The translations under genes were made by a program, and so were the position numbers. Source: Stictocephala bisonia (Eukaryota; Arthropoda; Insecta; Hemiptera; Membracidae). From it: a stretch of 64,000 bases of DNA. The DNA lies in assembly GCA_035578905.1 (NCBI GenBank), contig JAQJVL010000103.1, forward strand, positions 2,151,947 to 2,215,946. The letters run 5' to 3'. Positions 1-10,817 of the stretch are shown piece after piece; the stretch's first letter is position 1; each line of letters begins with the position of its first letter. Below the pieces are notes generated by a model. It searched no databases and had not been told where the DNA came from. It saw only the letters and a program-made list of their open reading frames with translations.

Positions 1-390
1 GTTTCGGCTTAACATAATGTTTGTATTTTGTAGGGACAGGGATACTTTATATTTTGAAGCTGATGTCCGTGTTTGTTTCGGCTTTACATGTTTGTATGTT
101 GAAGGGACAGGGATACTTTGTATTTTGAAGCTGATGTTCGTGTTTGTTTCGGCTTTACATGTTTGTATGTTGTAGGGACAGGGATACTTTGTATTTTGAA
201 GCTGATGTTCGTGTTTGTTTCGGCTTTACATGTTTGTATGTTGTATGGACAGGGATACTTTGTATTTTGAAGTTGATGTCCGTATTTGTTTCGGCTTTAC
301 ATGTTTGTATGTTGTAGGGACAGGGACATTTTTTATTTTGAAGCTGATGTTCGTGTTTGTTTCGGCTTAACATAATGTTAGTATTTTAAC
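1..390. repeat. 71-bp minisatellite, about 5.4 units
   Basis: The phrase GTTTCGGCTT recurs at 1, 75, 146, 217, 288 and 359, giving a first unit of 74 bp and then four of 71 bp. Each unit carries GGGACAGGGATACTTT and a TTTTGAAGCTGATGT block. The array runs off the left edge of the window, so its full size is unknown. A minus-strand open frame inside it is only the repeat read through and is not a gene. Confidence 0.93.
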
Positions 391-789
391 AAGTAGATTT
401 AAATTCATTATGTTTCTGAATTTGTCTTCTAACAATGTGCTATGAATAGATTGCAAACGTTAACTCTTTCTTGAAAGTAGGCTACATTGTTCCTAGGAAC
501 CTGTTGGTTATCAACCCTCAATTTAAAGGTTTAATTTAGAAATTACTGCAGATTTTTAAAGAAGTCCATTAGTTGTAATCTGACTTCAAATTAACTGTCA
601 TTTGAGAGATAATTTATTTGACCCCTTCATTGACTTAATTAAGATGATAAAATTGTCACTTTTATGTATGTTTTATAAAACTTTCCCCCCTCCTCCATTA
701 CAGATGTCTGTTTTTCGCTCTGTAGATTATATCGTAAATCTAGTTAAACCTACAAGATAAATCTTAATATAAAAAACCAAAAACGATTT
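391..789. other. Unassigned AT-rich sequence
   Basis: No coding signal, terminal repeat or match to the other repeat families in this window was seen. Confidence 0.4.
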
Positions 790-1010
790 CCTCACTACTC
801 ATCTCGGATACTCCGGAAGATATCAACAGATTTCAATGAAATTCGGAGGGAAGTTAGCTTTTGTATTATAAATACCCATTAAGAAACGGTTTCTCGAAAT
901 CCCGTTTCTAAGGGGTAGAAATAGCCCTAAACTTTTCTTTTTTCCATAAGAGGATCGTTGAATTTAATATTTTTTTGTTCTCAAACATGTGATAAAAAAC
1001 ATGACCATGA
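790..1010 (+). repeat. Degenerate Helitron-type 5' fragment
   Basis: This stretch resembles 10818-11095 and the reverse complement of 48130-48357: CTCA..CATC, a block reading CAGATTTCAATGAAATT, a GTTAG..TTTGTAT block and an AATTCC-like block followed by CCATAAGA. The 48 kb copy joins this block to the hairpin-bearing 3' end of the Helitron family, which is why I place it there. It is strongly diverged and its ends are not resolved. Confidence 0.45.
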
Positions 1011-1700
1011 CCCCCAAATGTTTGGCTAATTAGGTCTTCATTGTAAAATATTTAAGGTAATTTCTATTATCTCTGACATGATTTCACTACTTTGCATCCC
1101 TTTTAAGTAGACTTATAGGAGTTTCAAGACTATAAAACGTTATCTAGGAGTACGGCACCAGGCTGAGTTTTTGTTTATTGAATTGATTGTTTAGAGATAA
1201 CTATGGAGAGAAGAATAATCAAGAGTAGAGAACCACCCCGTAGCGAAACAAGGGCTATCGGCTGGTGAATATTAAACAAGTGAACGTCATACAAAAAAAA
1301 AAAAAATTACAGTATAAGTTCAAAAGAAGGAGTTTAACAACCTTAAGTTTCACAAAGGAATCGATATTATCAATGTTATGGGATGTTCCTTCATAATCCT
1401 TATCGAATCTCTCTGCTCTGAGGAATGTAAACTTTTTTACACAAATGAATGTAAATCACCCTAAAACTTGTACATTTTCTACTTAAATTGTAATACATTT
1501 TTGTTTTGTGGCGTTCACTTGTTTTTTATTTCTACTAACACATGATATGTTAATTAAGTATCAGATCAATTATGTCATTAAATGCATGATTAAAAGAAAA
1601 CAAAACGATAATTTCTCAATCCACCTCAGTAATAATGAGATTAAATGGCGCACACGTGCGGTTCGTGCCGCTGTGAATGGATCAACCATTAAAGCACACA
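1011..1700. other. Unassigned AT-rich sequence
   Basis: Apart from short homopolymer runs (an A run near 1294) nothing recognisable was found. Open frames here are short and show no protein-like pattern. Confidence 0.35.
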
Positions 1701-1714
1701 ACAGGTGAGCCGTC

Positions 1715-1864
1715 AGTTGCACGGTTCGCTCAACGGAATCGCTGAGTCGACGTACGTGACCGTGGAAAAGCAGCGTCAGTAGAAGGCGACAAAGAAAAGC
1801 TGTTTGGGTTAGTGCACTTCTTGTTTGAGGATGTATCGACATGGGCAGGTCGACTCGTTGTTAA
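1715..1864 (+). other. Candidate first exon and core promoter
   Basis: A GC-richer island in AT-rich DNA. TCAGTT at 1713-1718 fits the insect initiator, and AGTCG at 1745-1749 fits the DPE sequence, although it lies about 3 bases from the usual spacing. An ATG at 1831 opens 11 codons (MYRHGQVDSLL) plus one base and runs into AA|GTAAGT at 1865, an excellent splice donor. The donor is phase 1, the same phase as the acceptor of the FAM107 exon at 59101, so it could be an alternative first exon of that gene some 57 kb away. It could equally be a 5' UTR exon of another transcript, or chance. No conserved peptide is recognised. Confidence 0.3.
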
Positions 1865-1869
1865 GTAAG

Positions 1870-2201
1870 TACCGTTTGTAGTCCGCCTTACTCGCCGATT
1901 TTCTTTTCTCGTTTTTTTTCTTTATTATTCAGCCTACGCGTGACTTAGTTATTTTATTTGTAGACTTATGGTGAATCATTCATAAATACTTTATTAGGAA
2001 AAACCTCTTTATTTTGTCTCTCAGTGAATTATACTCATATTTTTCAGGATCTATAATACTTTTCTTCGCTAAGTCAGAAACTTTAGCGCAGTAAGCATTA
2101 ATTCTTGATTTATTGCTTAATTATTTATAATTAAATATTGTTAGTAAAATATAATCAGTAACTCACGATAGAATTAATTTTTATTGGCGTTTGTTTATAT
2201 A
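1870..2201. other. Unassigned AT-rich sequence
   Basis: Nothing supported in this stretch. It ends at the TTAA target site of the next element. Confidence 0.35.
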
Positions 2202-2205
2202 TTAA

Positions 2206-2858
2206 GAGTCTACAGAGGCTGTCGGCTATTTTAGTTTTAATCCCATAAGAACAGTCTTATTTTCCAACATACGATCACGCGTATCCAAACTAAATATCTA
2301 TTTTCAAACTGATTGTTTCCAAACAAATTGCGTTTGATCAAGAATGAAATTGCGCGTTTGAATTGCTTTGCGAATTCCTAATTAATTTTAGATAAAATAA
2401 TATAAAAAAATATTTAATTTGAATTTTTATTTTCTCCTATTTTTTAAAACTAGGCACATGTATTAAAAATATTAAAAGCAAACCCAGTGCGCAATATGAT
2501 GAAGTTTAAAATGACACCGCATACACAAATTTTCAATTCAATTCAATTTTTCAATTCAAAAGTATCTTTATTTCACAAATTAACACATGTAAAATAGTAC
2601 AAAACTAACCTAACGTAATAAACAATAAATTAAACTGTCTACTTTATGTAAACTAAAATAATTTTTGTGAAAAAAGTTTGACACCACGAAGGAAACCCTT
2701 GTGTTGGGGTTACCTGCATTATAAAAAGAAACAAATTAATTTTCTCTGAAAAGAATAGCGATTGATCCATAATTTTTGGTCAATAGATAACAAAAAAATA
2801 TGGATTCGCAAATTACATTGTTCTTACGGGATTAAGACCAACATTGCATGACTGCATC
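2206..2858 (+). mobile_element. MITE with TTAA target duplication, copy 1
   Basis: The element begins GAGTCTACAGAGGCTGTCGG and continues with a TTTTAATCCCATAAGAA block; its right end carries the inverted counterpart (GGGATTAAGACCAACATTG, ending GACTGCATC). Both ends are flanked by TTAA (2202-2205 and 2859-2862), the target duplication of piggyBac-type transposition. Three other copies lie at 13114-13528, 41652-42048 and 59701-60092. Normal length is about 400 bp; this copy is longer because another repeat sits inside it at about 2527-2715. No coding capacity is seen. Confidence 0.8.
2527..2715 (-). mobile_element. 3' end of a LINE or SINE inserted in the MITE
   Basis: On the minus strand this reads as a retroelement 3' end: an A-rich stretch containing AATAAAG, then repeats of the TTGAA type running into the MITE. 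The other MITE copies lack it, so it is a secondary insertion. The body is too short to classify. Confidence 0.5.
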
Positions 2859-3232
2859 TTAATTACTTAAGATTTTTGTGTGCTGTTTTGCTCATAAACA
2901 TAGCTATAGATTTAGAGACGTGAATTTTGTTGTAAATTTGATGGAGCATTTGTGTTTTCTTTTGTTTTAGTGTTTTGGTTTGTGTTGTTCAGACAAATAT
3001 TAGTTTTTAGTATTGCACTATATTAACGTAATTAGAATTAATTATTCGTAGTGCTGCAGAAAATCGCTTTTGTACATTTTCATGTTTTTTATCGTTTGCA
3101 ATGAAAAATATTATGTTTGTAAGATGACAAGGAATTCCAAGGAAAAAAAATTTTTTTGTTGTACAGTTCAAGGTGTAATATAAATAAAATGTTTTCTTTA
3201 TATTATAGAAAATAAATGATCTATGGAAAAAA

Positions 3233-3275
3233 TAAAGTTGTGAAGTCGTTTCCATATTTTTTTCCACTCTGTAGA
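3233..3275 (-). repeat. Solo mariner-like terminal repeat
   Basis: The minus strand reads ACAGAGTGGAAAAAAATATGG, nearly the same as both ends of the element at 7330-7788. A matching left end was not found nearby, so this is a truncated copy or an isolated end. Confidence 0.5.
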
Positions 3276-3618
3276 TTCCTAATTCAAAATTATTAGAATA
3301 AAATGTTATATTTAATTATTTATTTATTAATGGGTTAAATGGTATAGCCATTGTCCGTGATGTACAATGCCCCAGCCGGTTCTGTGCACGGAAGTCGAAA
3401 CGCCGTACATTGATCCAACCTTTTAAGGTGACGCGGAAGATGGATATGACAACTGTCTCTTCAGGAGTAGATAGTTGGTGTCCTACAGTGCCAGAATAGG
3501 AAGTGTTTGGATTACAAGTGTACAAGATGTGTGCTGATAACCTTGAAACTACTTTGGAGGCTGTATCATGTTGTGTTGTCACCACGAGTTTACCCTGGTG
3601 CTATACAGCGGTTACAAC

Positions 3619-4715
3619 CAGGGATGGCAACGATATATCGGAAATATCGATAAATATCTTACAATATATTGATATATTAGTATCGTTAATTTCTTTCGAT
3701 AATATTAGTAATATCGATATTTTGGTCTGATTTATCCTATCATTAAATATTGACGTTATTCTCTCTCCTCAAAATCATTAAAAAATTCATTTAAATTGCC
3801 CCTTATGCGTACAAAACATGCAGTGAAATAATAAAGTAACTTTATTTAGTTTTTTATGTGAGGTTATGCACTAAAATATAGTTTATTGCAGACCAATGGG
3901 TGAAAGATCAGTGTTTATAAGCAACTATTAAATCCTCCACAAATTAAAACCAATCTACGTTACATTTTCCTTGCGTTTCAAGGTACTTAAGTATTTAACG
4001 AGTATGTATTGGCAGGTAAATCTCGAGATTGCATGAAGTGAAATATGAAAAAAGCTTAAGTGGAAGACAGAGAGGTAAACATTGTCAATGCATCATGGAT
4101 ATATCTGATATGGTCCCGGAAACTCTTACGTCATGGTGTAGAAGCAACAAAATGATAATAAATGCAGAAACAACTAATGTTATTAACTTTTATTTAAAGC
4201 CACATCTTTTTGAAAATCCATTAAAGCTTCATATTAACTGTAATCACTCAGCAAACATCACTCACCTACATAAATTTCATCAAAATCGGTCATGTAATAA
4301 GTTCAGAAAGTGAATGAACTAAATGATCCGATTGTTTTAACATATAGGATGATAAGCCTAATGGCATTTTAAATGTAAAAAACAAAATTAACAATGTTAT
4401 TATATCATTCATTTATAATTAACATAATAATTAAAAGTATAATTATTCTTATTTTGAATTTTTTCATTCACGTCCACAGACAACAACTTGTTTCGTGTAG
4501 ATAAATCTATTTAATTTTTGCATTCAGAAGACAATTCTAAATAGTGACAGCAAAACATGAGTGTTTTTCGGTCATGTCATAAGTGTTAGTGCATCATTTT
4601 AAATAGATAAATAATTTACATACATAGATAAATCGGTGACAATATTTCGATATTATCGTTTGATCGAGATTCGGTTTGTGATATATTGATACGTTCAAAA
4701 TATTTTACATCTCAG
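3619..4715 (+). mobile_element. hAT-like non-autonomous element, copy 1
   Basis: Starts CAGGGATGGCAACG and ends in a decayed inverted version (TTTACATCTCAG). Flanks share GTTACAA (GTTACAAC on the left, GTTACAAT overlapping the right end), suggesting an 8-bp duplication. The termini are rich in ATCGATAT palindromes. Most of the interior matches the reverse complement of 14956-15736, including the blocks at 3740-3910 and 4440-4580. A Helitron fragment (about 4236-4365) has inserted, which accounts for part of the extra length. No transposase was seen; assignment to hAT rests on the YAGGG terminus and 8-bp duplication. Confidence 0.68.
4236..4365 (-). mobile_element. Helitron 5' end fragment
   Basis: On the minus strand this begins TCCTATATGTTAAAACAATC directly after an A, as do the 5' ends at 10067 and 19145. 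It holds the TTTAGTTCATTCACTTTCTG block and stops after about 130 bp. It lies inside the hAT-like element, so it arrived later. Confidence 0.6.
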
Positions 4716-5481
4716 TTACAATGTGAAGTTACACGTGTTCCACAGTTAACGTCGACAAGCCGTCGCAACAATTTTAGAAACGTGTTCTATTATTTGGAAA
4801 ATTATGTTTTATTTTCATTGGTGTTAACCAAATTTGTATTTCGTAGGTCTAAATGGTTTACAGGTTAGGTGTAAGAGACGATGTTGTCCTAATCTCGCCA
4901 TTTGAACATTCGTACAATAAAGACAATTTCATTTTATTGCATTTCATTTCAAATGAGTTTCAAAACAACTCTATTCTAGAATTTCATGTCCAAAAAAGTT
5001 TTTAATTACGAAAGTGACTTGATCGGCGTCTGACAAATAATAATAAATAAAATAATAAAAACAACGTTTAAAACTATGTTTGAAAATTTTTAATACGTTA
5101 AGTAATTAAGATTCTTTATTACAGCAGCTAAAAAAAACATACGAAGGGTAATTTATCGGATATAATTTGTAAGATATAGGATTAACCGTTTTAAATTGAT
5201 CTTACGGAGAGAGGATCCAAGATCGCCGATCACTTCAGTGCATCCTCAAGTCACGTTTTAATTATAAAAAATTGTTTACTTGTAATTAAATTTTAGTGTA
5301 TTAATTAAAGATTTTCTATTTATTTTATGAAAACACAAATAAAAAATATTTTTTTTTAAAGCCAGCTCTCTAGTAAATTTTACGTTCTTTTAAACTACGT
5401 AAAAATTATAACTATCCGACAGATCGTTAAGTCACAATGCTTCTCTGCATTTAACATAGCACTTATGGGAACAATTCCAAT
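4716..5481. other. Unassigned AT-rich sequence
   Basis: No feature supported; many short A and T runs. Confidence 0.35.
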
Positions 5482-5504
5482 GCGGCTATTTTCTCTGTAG
5501 ACTC
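5482..5504. repeat. Isolated end of the TTAA MITE
   Basis: CGGCTATTTT..CTGTAGACTC followed by TTAA (5505-5508) matches the inverted terminal sequence of the MITE at 2206. It is either a heavily truncated copy or chance similarity over about 23 bases. Confidence 0.4.
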
Positions 5505-5623
5505 TTAAAAGAAACATTTTCTACTTAGTGTGCTATAAAAATATCTTTCCAGCTTCGCCATTACTGATTAAGCACAGAATGTATAAAGTAAGAAGGCCAA
5601 ATAAAGGATTTATGCCGAATGTA

Positions 5624-6816
5624 TAGGGTTGCCATACGTCCGTATTTTGTATTTTACATTATGTGTCCGTACCGTAAAAAGAAATCGGGTAGATGTCCGT
5701 ATTTTTCATTATGTTAATATATTTTGAATATTTAATATCGTAAAAAATACCAATATGTATTATTAGTACTTTGAGCAATCGACAACTGTGAGATGTTGTG
5801 TTCTATGACTCAAAGACTGCATTTTTTTACTACCAAACACCGTCATCCTCTTAGTTTCAAGTAAAATATTTGTGAAAATTTTGAAAGAGTTGTGACATGT
5901 AGTTTTCTGTTTATAGACTTTTATATTTACTTTTATATGTGATTCTGAATAAGAACAATATTGTTACGCTCTCTGAGCAAAATTTGATCGTGGCTAATAA
6001 TGCAAGTATTTTTTGTTTACTTTCTGATCAGCTGGGGAATATAAAGGAGAGTTTAATAGTGATTATTCGATCTGGTTCTTGTGTTCGTTATTGTTTTACA
6101 ATTTTAAGTGTTTTATAAGTTTTTTATGTCATTTTTGCGTTAAGAGAGAAATATTTAATATTAGTTTGTACTAATATTGCCATAACACCCTGGCCACAAC
6201 TTACGTCCTTCTCCACTGAGCTAGACTATCATTATTACTAGCCCTCGAGACGAGGTGGCAGTGTTGGAGTTTGCTCTTTCTGCACCCGGTACTTCGGCAT
6301 CAGTTGAACAAGTTTTTTTCACTTATGAAAAATGTCTGGACACCCGATTGGAACATCCTGTCATTAGACTAGTAGAGAAGGTCAAAACTATTCTGACACA
6401 TGGTCACGTGCTGAATTTTTGAAGCCAAAAACAATAGTTCTTTACTTAAAATGTCTTCAAAAAAATATGACTGGTTTTAGCCTTCAGCCAGTACAACTAC
6501 CAACTAGTACAAGTGATGCCTAAACATTTTCAAGGAGGTTTATGACTATTGATTTAGTTCTGTCAACTTAAACTTAATGAACGACTTTTTTTAAAGTATT
6601 TTTTTTAATATTGTAGACTATTACTGTGAAATATCAACCTAAAATATAGTTGTAATATCAATGTTACATCACAAAGTATTACGGTATTTCCCCAATTTAA
6701 TTACCCAAATCGCATATCATAAAATTGATAAAAGACTATCCCCTCCCCCCCTCCCCGCCAGGCCCCGAAGTACATCCGGTGTCCGTACTTTACTATGGAA
6801 ATGTATGGCAACCCTA
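5624..6816 (+). mobile_element. hAT element with transposase remnant
   Basis: Ends are TAGGGTTGCCATACGTCCG on the left and the inverse, ATGTATGGCAACCCTA, on the right. Flanking 8-mers CGAATGTA and CCAAGGTA agree at six of eight positions, as expected for an old 8-bp duplication. A subterminal GTCCGTA motif recurs near both ends. The interior is mostly decayed but keeps the C-terminal part of a hAT transposase (6261-6422). The total length of about 1.2 kb is far below an autonomous hAT element, so it has lost most of its coding region. Confidence 0.8.
6261..6422 (+). pseudogene. hAT transposase C-terminal dimerisation domain remnant
   Basis: An open stretch of 53 codons beginning VLEFALSAPGTSASVEQVF and ending THGHVLNF before a stop. 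The pattern ALS.PGTSASVE.VFS, then a Lys-rich stretch and D.R, is the hallmark of the hAT C-terminal dimerisation domain (the hATC region), which helps assemble the active transposase. The catalytic core and zinc-finger parts expected upstream are absent or scrambled. It lies within a hAT element bounded by terminal repeats, which supports the call. It cannot encode a working enzyme. Confidence 0.75.
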
Positions 6817-7327
6817 CCAAGGTAGCTCTGTTTTGTTCCGCAACAAAAAGTATTCGATATTATTTCCGTAACTGTGACAATTTTTCATTGAAAAGAAGAT
6901 TGTTATTAACGGAGCAGTGCAATTGAAATTCCTCACTACCCGAGTTTCGGAAACATGTCACAACTGTGCAGAGTGGTTGTCACGATAAGCGTGATGCAGC
7001 AACAATACACCTGGTACAAAGCGGCTCCGGTGACAACGGAACTGTTACTTTGCCGGCGCCGCGCTCCACAATTACTCGGATTGGTCTTATCAATAGACCG
7101 TTACATTTGTCACTGTTAACTATGCAGTTTTGTGTAGCTTTCAAATGATTGCAGTTGCAGAGATGGAACACGTGTTCGCGATAAAATCTCCGTTATCTGA
7201 ATGGACATTTTACAGTTGTCTCGTTGTGCGTTTCGTCAGAACATTGTTCTTTACTAACGGACGTATCTTGCATTTAGAAGAACTGTTGCACAACAAATGT
7301 TAATGTTTTTCTGTATTGAATCCTTTA
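6817..7327. other. Unassigned, moderately GC-rich sequence
   Basis: Contains a GC-rich patch at 6985-7080 without protein-like frames or splice context that I trust. The open frames on both strands overlap each other and look fortuitous. Confidence 0.35.
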
Positions 7328-7329
7328 TA

Positions 7330-7788
7330 CAGGGTAGGAAAAAATGGAAACGCTTTCACAACAACGTAATTTTTTCCATAGATAGTTTGATAATTTAATT
7401 TTTTTTAATAATTGTATTCGATAAAGTATAATTTTTTATCAGAACATCTTACTTAAAACCGTTAAATAGCAGAGAAATAACATTGTTCCAATTAGTTACT
7501 TTTACATTCAAATGACCGATACTCTGGAAAGGATAATCCTTTCGAAGTCCGGTTTGCGGCAATTAATTTCTCTTGAATAGGCCTTTCATTTGATACCAAA
7601 CTCGACCTAGGATTACGTTGAAGATTTTCGTTCAACTCCTCGTGGGCCGTCCTCCAGAAAAGAAGAAATGTCACTATTGGTGTCAAAAAATATGTTCTTT
7701 GTAACCATGACCATGAACATGAGTTCACTTTTACAAGTAAAGTCATACAAAAGTTGTGAAATCGTTTCCATATTTTTTCCACCCTATG
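7330..7788. mobile_element. Mariner-like MITE
   Basis: Left end CAGGGTAGGAAAAAATGG with AAACGCTTTCACAAC following; right end is the inverse (GTTGTGAAATCGTTTCC, then TTTTTTCCACCCT). TA flanks both sides (7328-7329 and 7789-7790), as for Tc1/mariner elements. The interior has a long minus-strand open frame but no recognisable DDE motifs, so I do not call a gene. Confidence 0.65.
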
Positions 7789-7790
7789 TA

Positions 7791-8450
7791 CGTGTAATAT
7801 GTGAAGCCGTTTTTTGTCAACGCAACTCCTCACTTATTTATTATCCAATTTAAACGGTTGAGGTGTCAGCAAAATTTGCTCTTTTCGTAGTTGGGCAATG
7901 AGTTCTTGATTCTTCATTATTTTCATCGTGAAGGGCAAGCCCTCAAAGCACGTTTTCCGGCCATAAGAATAACATGAAGAGATATTTAAATGAATAGAAA
8001 AGTAACAGCTGTTAAAATGTTAATAATGATTTCCAAACAGTTTTAACAGCTGTTGGAATGTAAACAATAGTGTTGCAATATTGAGGAGGTTAGAGCTATC
8101 ATAATGTTAAACCAGATAAGGTTGCAAGCATGGTTTTATTCACATTCGATTGTAGGGTTCAGCTTTACTGGACTTGAAGGTTTCTATGGTAATCTAATTA
8201 AGTGGTTTTATTTATTTAATTATTCTTCGGCTGTTAAACAAAAACAAATGAAATGAACACGTTTGGAATAGGCTAAGTAATATCATTTGGTATTTAAAAT
8301 AATAGGTAGTAACGCAAGTAGTGAGAGTGAATAAATGTAATATTGTCATATTAAGTTTTACAGTTAACTTCCTATTATTTGTAGTCAAAAGTCACAGGCC
8401 GAGGTGTAACGACCGCAGGGTTGGCACGCGAAGCGTGCAGGGGTGTCACA
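7791..8450 (+). mobile_element. Non-autonomous Helitron, hairpin family, copy 1
   Basis: Shares with 35574-36038 the blocks GTGAAGCCGTTTTTTGT, AATTTAAACGGTTGAGGTGTC, GGCCATAAGAATAACATG and a terminal GGCACGCGAAGCGTGCAGGG. The 3' hairpin GCACGC-GAA-GCGTGC is perfect, but the terminal CTRR has decayed here (GTGTCACATG). The 5' part abuts the mariner-like MITE, so its true start is uncertain. No coding capacity. Confidence 0.7.
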
Positions 8451-9509
8451 TGGTTTTATATAAAATGCTGTATTTAAGTTTTATTGAAACTGCATTTAAA
8501 ATCCTCAGGGAATTTTTGTTTTTCTCGCCATCCACATTATAGTACCATTTAAATTCCATACCTTACATGCAAGTAAATTTTAAGCTCTTTCAATAACACT
8601 GACTTCAATTCAATCACTACTTTGTCACCACCATAAGCTAGCTCTGTATAGTTTGTCTAATTTTTACATATCTTTGTTTACAGTATTTTTTTACAGTACA
8701 AGTAAACGTCATACAACACAAATTTATTACAATATAAGCACAAAATGCACAAATATATTACAATACAAGTACAGAATGCACAAATATTATGATGAATGAT
8801 TTCGGTCAACCACGCTCACCTTCCTCAGACCAGAGGGGTACACAAAAGTCCTATCGTAGGAGTTACTCTGCTAAGTGGAATAGGGTTGTCTCCAACGAGA
8901 GTCAGAACCAAGTACCGCGGAGACGAAAGAAACAGAGGTCGCATCCAATTGAGCGCTTAATGTGTGTCGCATAGTTATTTATCCAGTTTGCATCTGAGGC
9001 GTTCGCGAAGGTGACAGAACTGGGATACGAACAGTAACAGGACTACGTACACAAGGATAGTCTGTAATAATAGACAGTTAGATACTGTCTCAAGCTTTCC
9101 GCTTAACAAACGACAGTAAAATATTGACTAGAATACTGAAGTGTTGTAAAACAACAAAAGGAACGTTAAGGTTTCATTACTTGAACATTTAGATTGTTTA
9201 ATGTGTGGGGGAGGGGGGGTAGTTCACCGCCTCCGATCTATTCACCTGTAGATATTTTCTTTACTTAACTCGTCTGTTCACATGGGCCTGCAGGCCTGTA
9301 CGTGAATTTTATTCAACGAGTGAAGTGACGACCGTTAACTCAGTTGGGGATTCGAGCATTGAAACCTGGATTCAGCAGTCCACTGGACAGAGCTGCAACT
9401 CCGGAATGTCAAACGGATAAGCCGATTTCTTTCTTATTTTTCTGATAGAAGTATATTTTATGACGTATTTTATAGATATTGTAATGGAGAAAGTTGATTA
9501 ATTTTTTTT
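8451..9509. other. Unassigned sequence with a short local duplication
   Basis: Around 8710-8785 a phrase of the type TTACAATA.AAGTACA.AATGCACAAATA occurs twice. 8785-9010 is GC-richer with an open frame of 61 codons that resembles nothing I know. A G run lies at 9210-9219. No supported gene. Confidence 0.35.
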
Positions 9510-10067
9510 TAATTTTATCCAAGGGTTAAAATCTCGACATGTAGTTTTTTTTTTTTTTTTTTACTTCAAATGTTAGTAATTAAAATATATTAAGTTAAAT
9601 CATATTATTTAAATTCATTTACAGTAGCTCGCTCACTGCACTTGATTTACACTATATTTATAGTATAATAATTATAAACAACCAATGTTATTACTAAGCC
9701 TACTTCAAATGTTTTCATTTTATTTAACGGCTGATGATAACACACACATTCGTTCGTTCTCGTTTTCGTTCTCTTATAATTAATTTGATATTTTACTGTG
9801 CTGCTATATATGTTTAACCTAATAAATTATTTCGACCATTTAGCATTGTTTATGCCGACAGCTTGTCAAAATTAATCTCCATAAGAATAACATTGCAACT
9901 TTGTCGCCGTGTAGGACAAAAACTATGGGAATTTCAAAAATCTAGCACCGTTACGACTTAGGAAACAAAATTACTTTTTGAATAAAAAATATTTCATCAG
10001 AATCTGTCGAGTTGTAAGTTTATAAAGTGAGTTAACTAAATGACCCGATTGTTTTAATATATAGGAT
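9510..10067 (-). mobile_element. Non-autonomous Helitron, hairpin family, copy 2
   Basis: The minus strand starts TCCTATATATTAAAACAATC right after an A (10068 side) and follows the copy at 19145-21108 through most of its length, including the ATTAATTTTGACA and CAGTAAAATATCAAATTAATT blocks. This copy gives the uninterrupted arrangement against which the Helitron insertion at 19383 can be seen. Its 3' end has lost the hairpin and runs into a T/A homopolymer near 9545. Confidence 0.68.
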
Positions 10068-10069
10068 AT

Positions 10070-10375
10070 TTCTGATGCAATGATTGAACTTAAAATTGTT
10101 TCAGTTTCAAAATGTTGTATACATGAAACACCTCCAAATTGAAAAAAAAGAAAAAATATATGTATTAACCAATGAACAGGTATTTATTCAAGAATTTGTC
10201 AACATAAATGATAAAATTTGGCTAATGAACAAAAACTCTAATGGAGCTTCCAGTGGAGCTATGTTTTGGCTTGATTTAACATTGGACAGTTGAACACTGG
10301 TCTAATGGAGAATAGGTCTGAGCTGTCCGGAAGTCACGAGAATTTCTGATCACTCCAGCCCACCCTAAATGGCGT
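10070..10375 (+). repeat. Interspersed repeat family G
   Basis: Family G is defined by copies here and at 13775, 17765, 18845, 26330, 38455, 44610 and 60225. Shared blocks are ATTCAAGAATTTGTCAA, GGCTAATGAACAAA, AATGGAG..TATGTTTTGGCTTGATTTA, a CTGGCCGGAA block and the end TCACTCCAGCCCACCC. No coding frame, terminal inverted repeats or target duplication could be defined, so the class is unknown. Confidence 0.6.
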
Positions 10376-10817
10376 TTCCTAATGGGTTTCAGACTCCAGC
10401 ATTTCTCCAGAAAGTCCTCGAGACTCACAATACGTCACAGTTGTACACAATGAGCAATCAGACCTGCCTGGCCGATGCGGGAACAATGCGACTACTGCTC
10501 GTAATAATTGGTGACGTCACGCTTTAACTGTAAACATGAGTTTAATTTACAAACATGCGCTACTTTCTCGACCACGATTATATTCAAAAATACTTCACGG
10601 TTTCTTCTAAAGAAAACAGAGAAATGTATTTAAGAGATATATTGTATTTGCTAACTGACTAATGCGTTTAATGACTTTTTGGCCGAAATAATAAATTGGT
10701 GAATTTTTAATGTGGAGTAATCCAGTTTGACGTTTTAAGATATTTTTTTATGTGGCCTAAATAGTATCCAATATTGGTTAGGGCTATGTTGAAGCTAAAC
10801 CTTTCAGTCTAATCATC
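10376..10817. other. Unassigned sequence
   Basis: Nothing supported between two repeats. Confidence 0.35.

Noticed and set aside
155..373. Minus-strand open frame of 72 codons
   Set aside because: It is the 71-bp minisatellite read through; the repeated peptide follows the DNA repeat.
3316..3600. Minus-strand open frame of 89 codons, partly protein-like (RRFDFRAQNRLGHCT)
   Set aside because: No family recognised and it ends in an AAAT-rich tail, so it may be a retroelement 3' end. Too little to call a gene.
7492..7833. Minus-strand frame of 113 codons
   Set aside because: It spans and leaves the mariner-like MITE and contains no DDE motif, so it is probably fortuitous.
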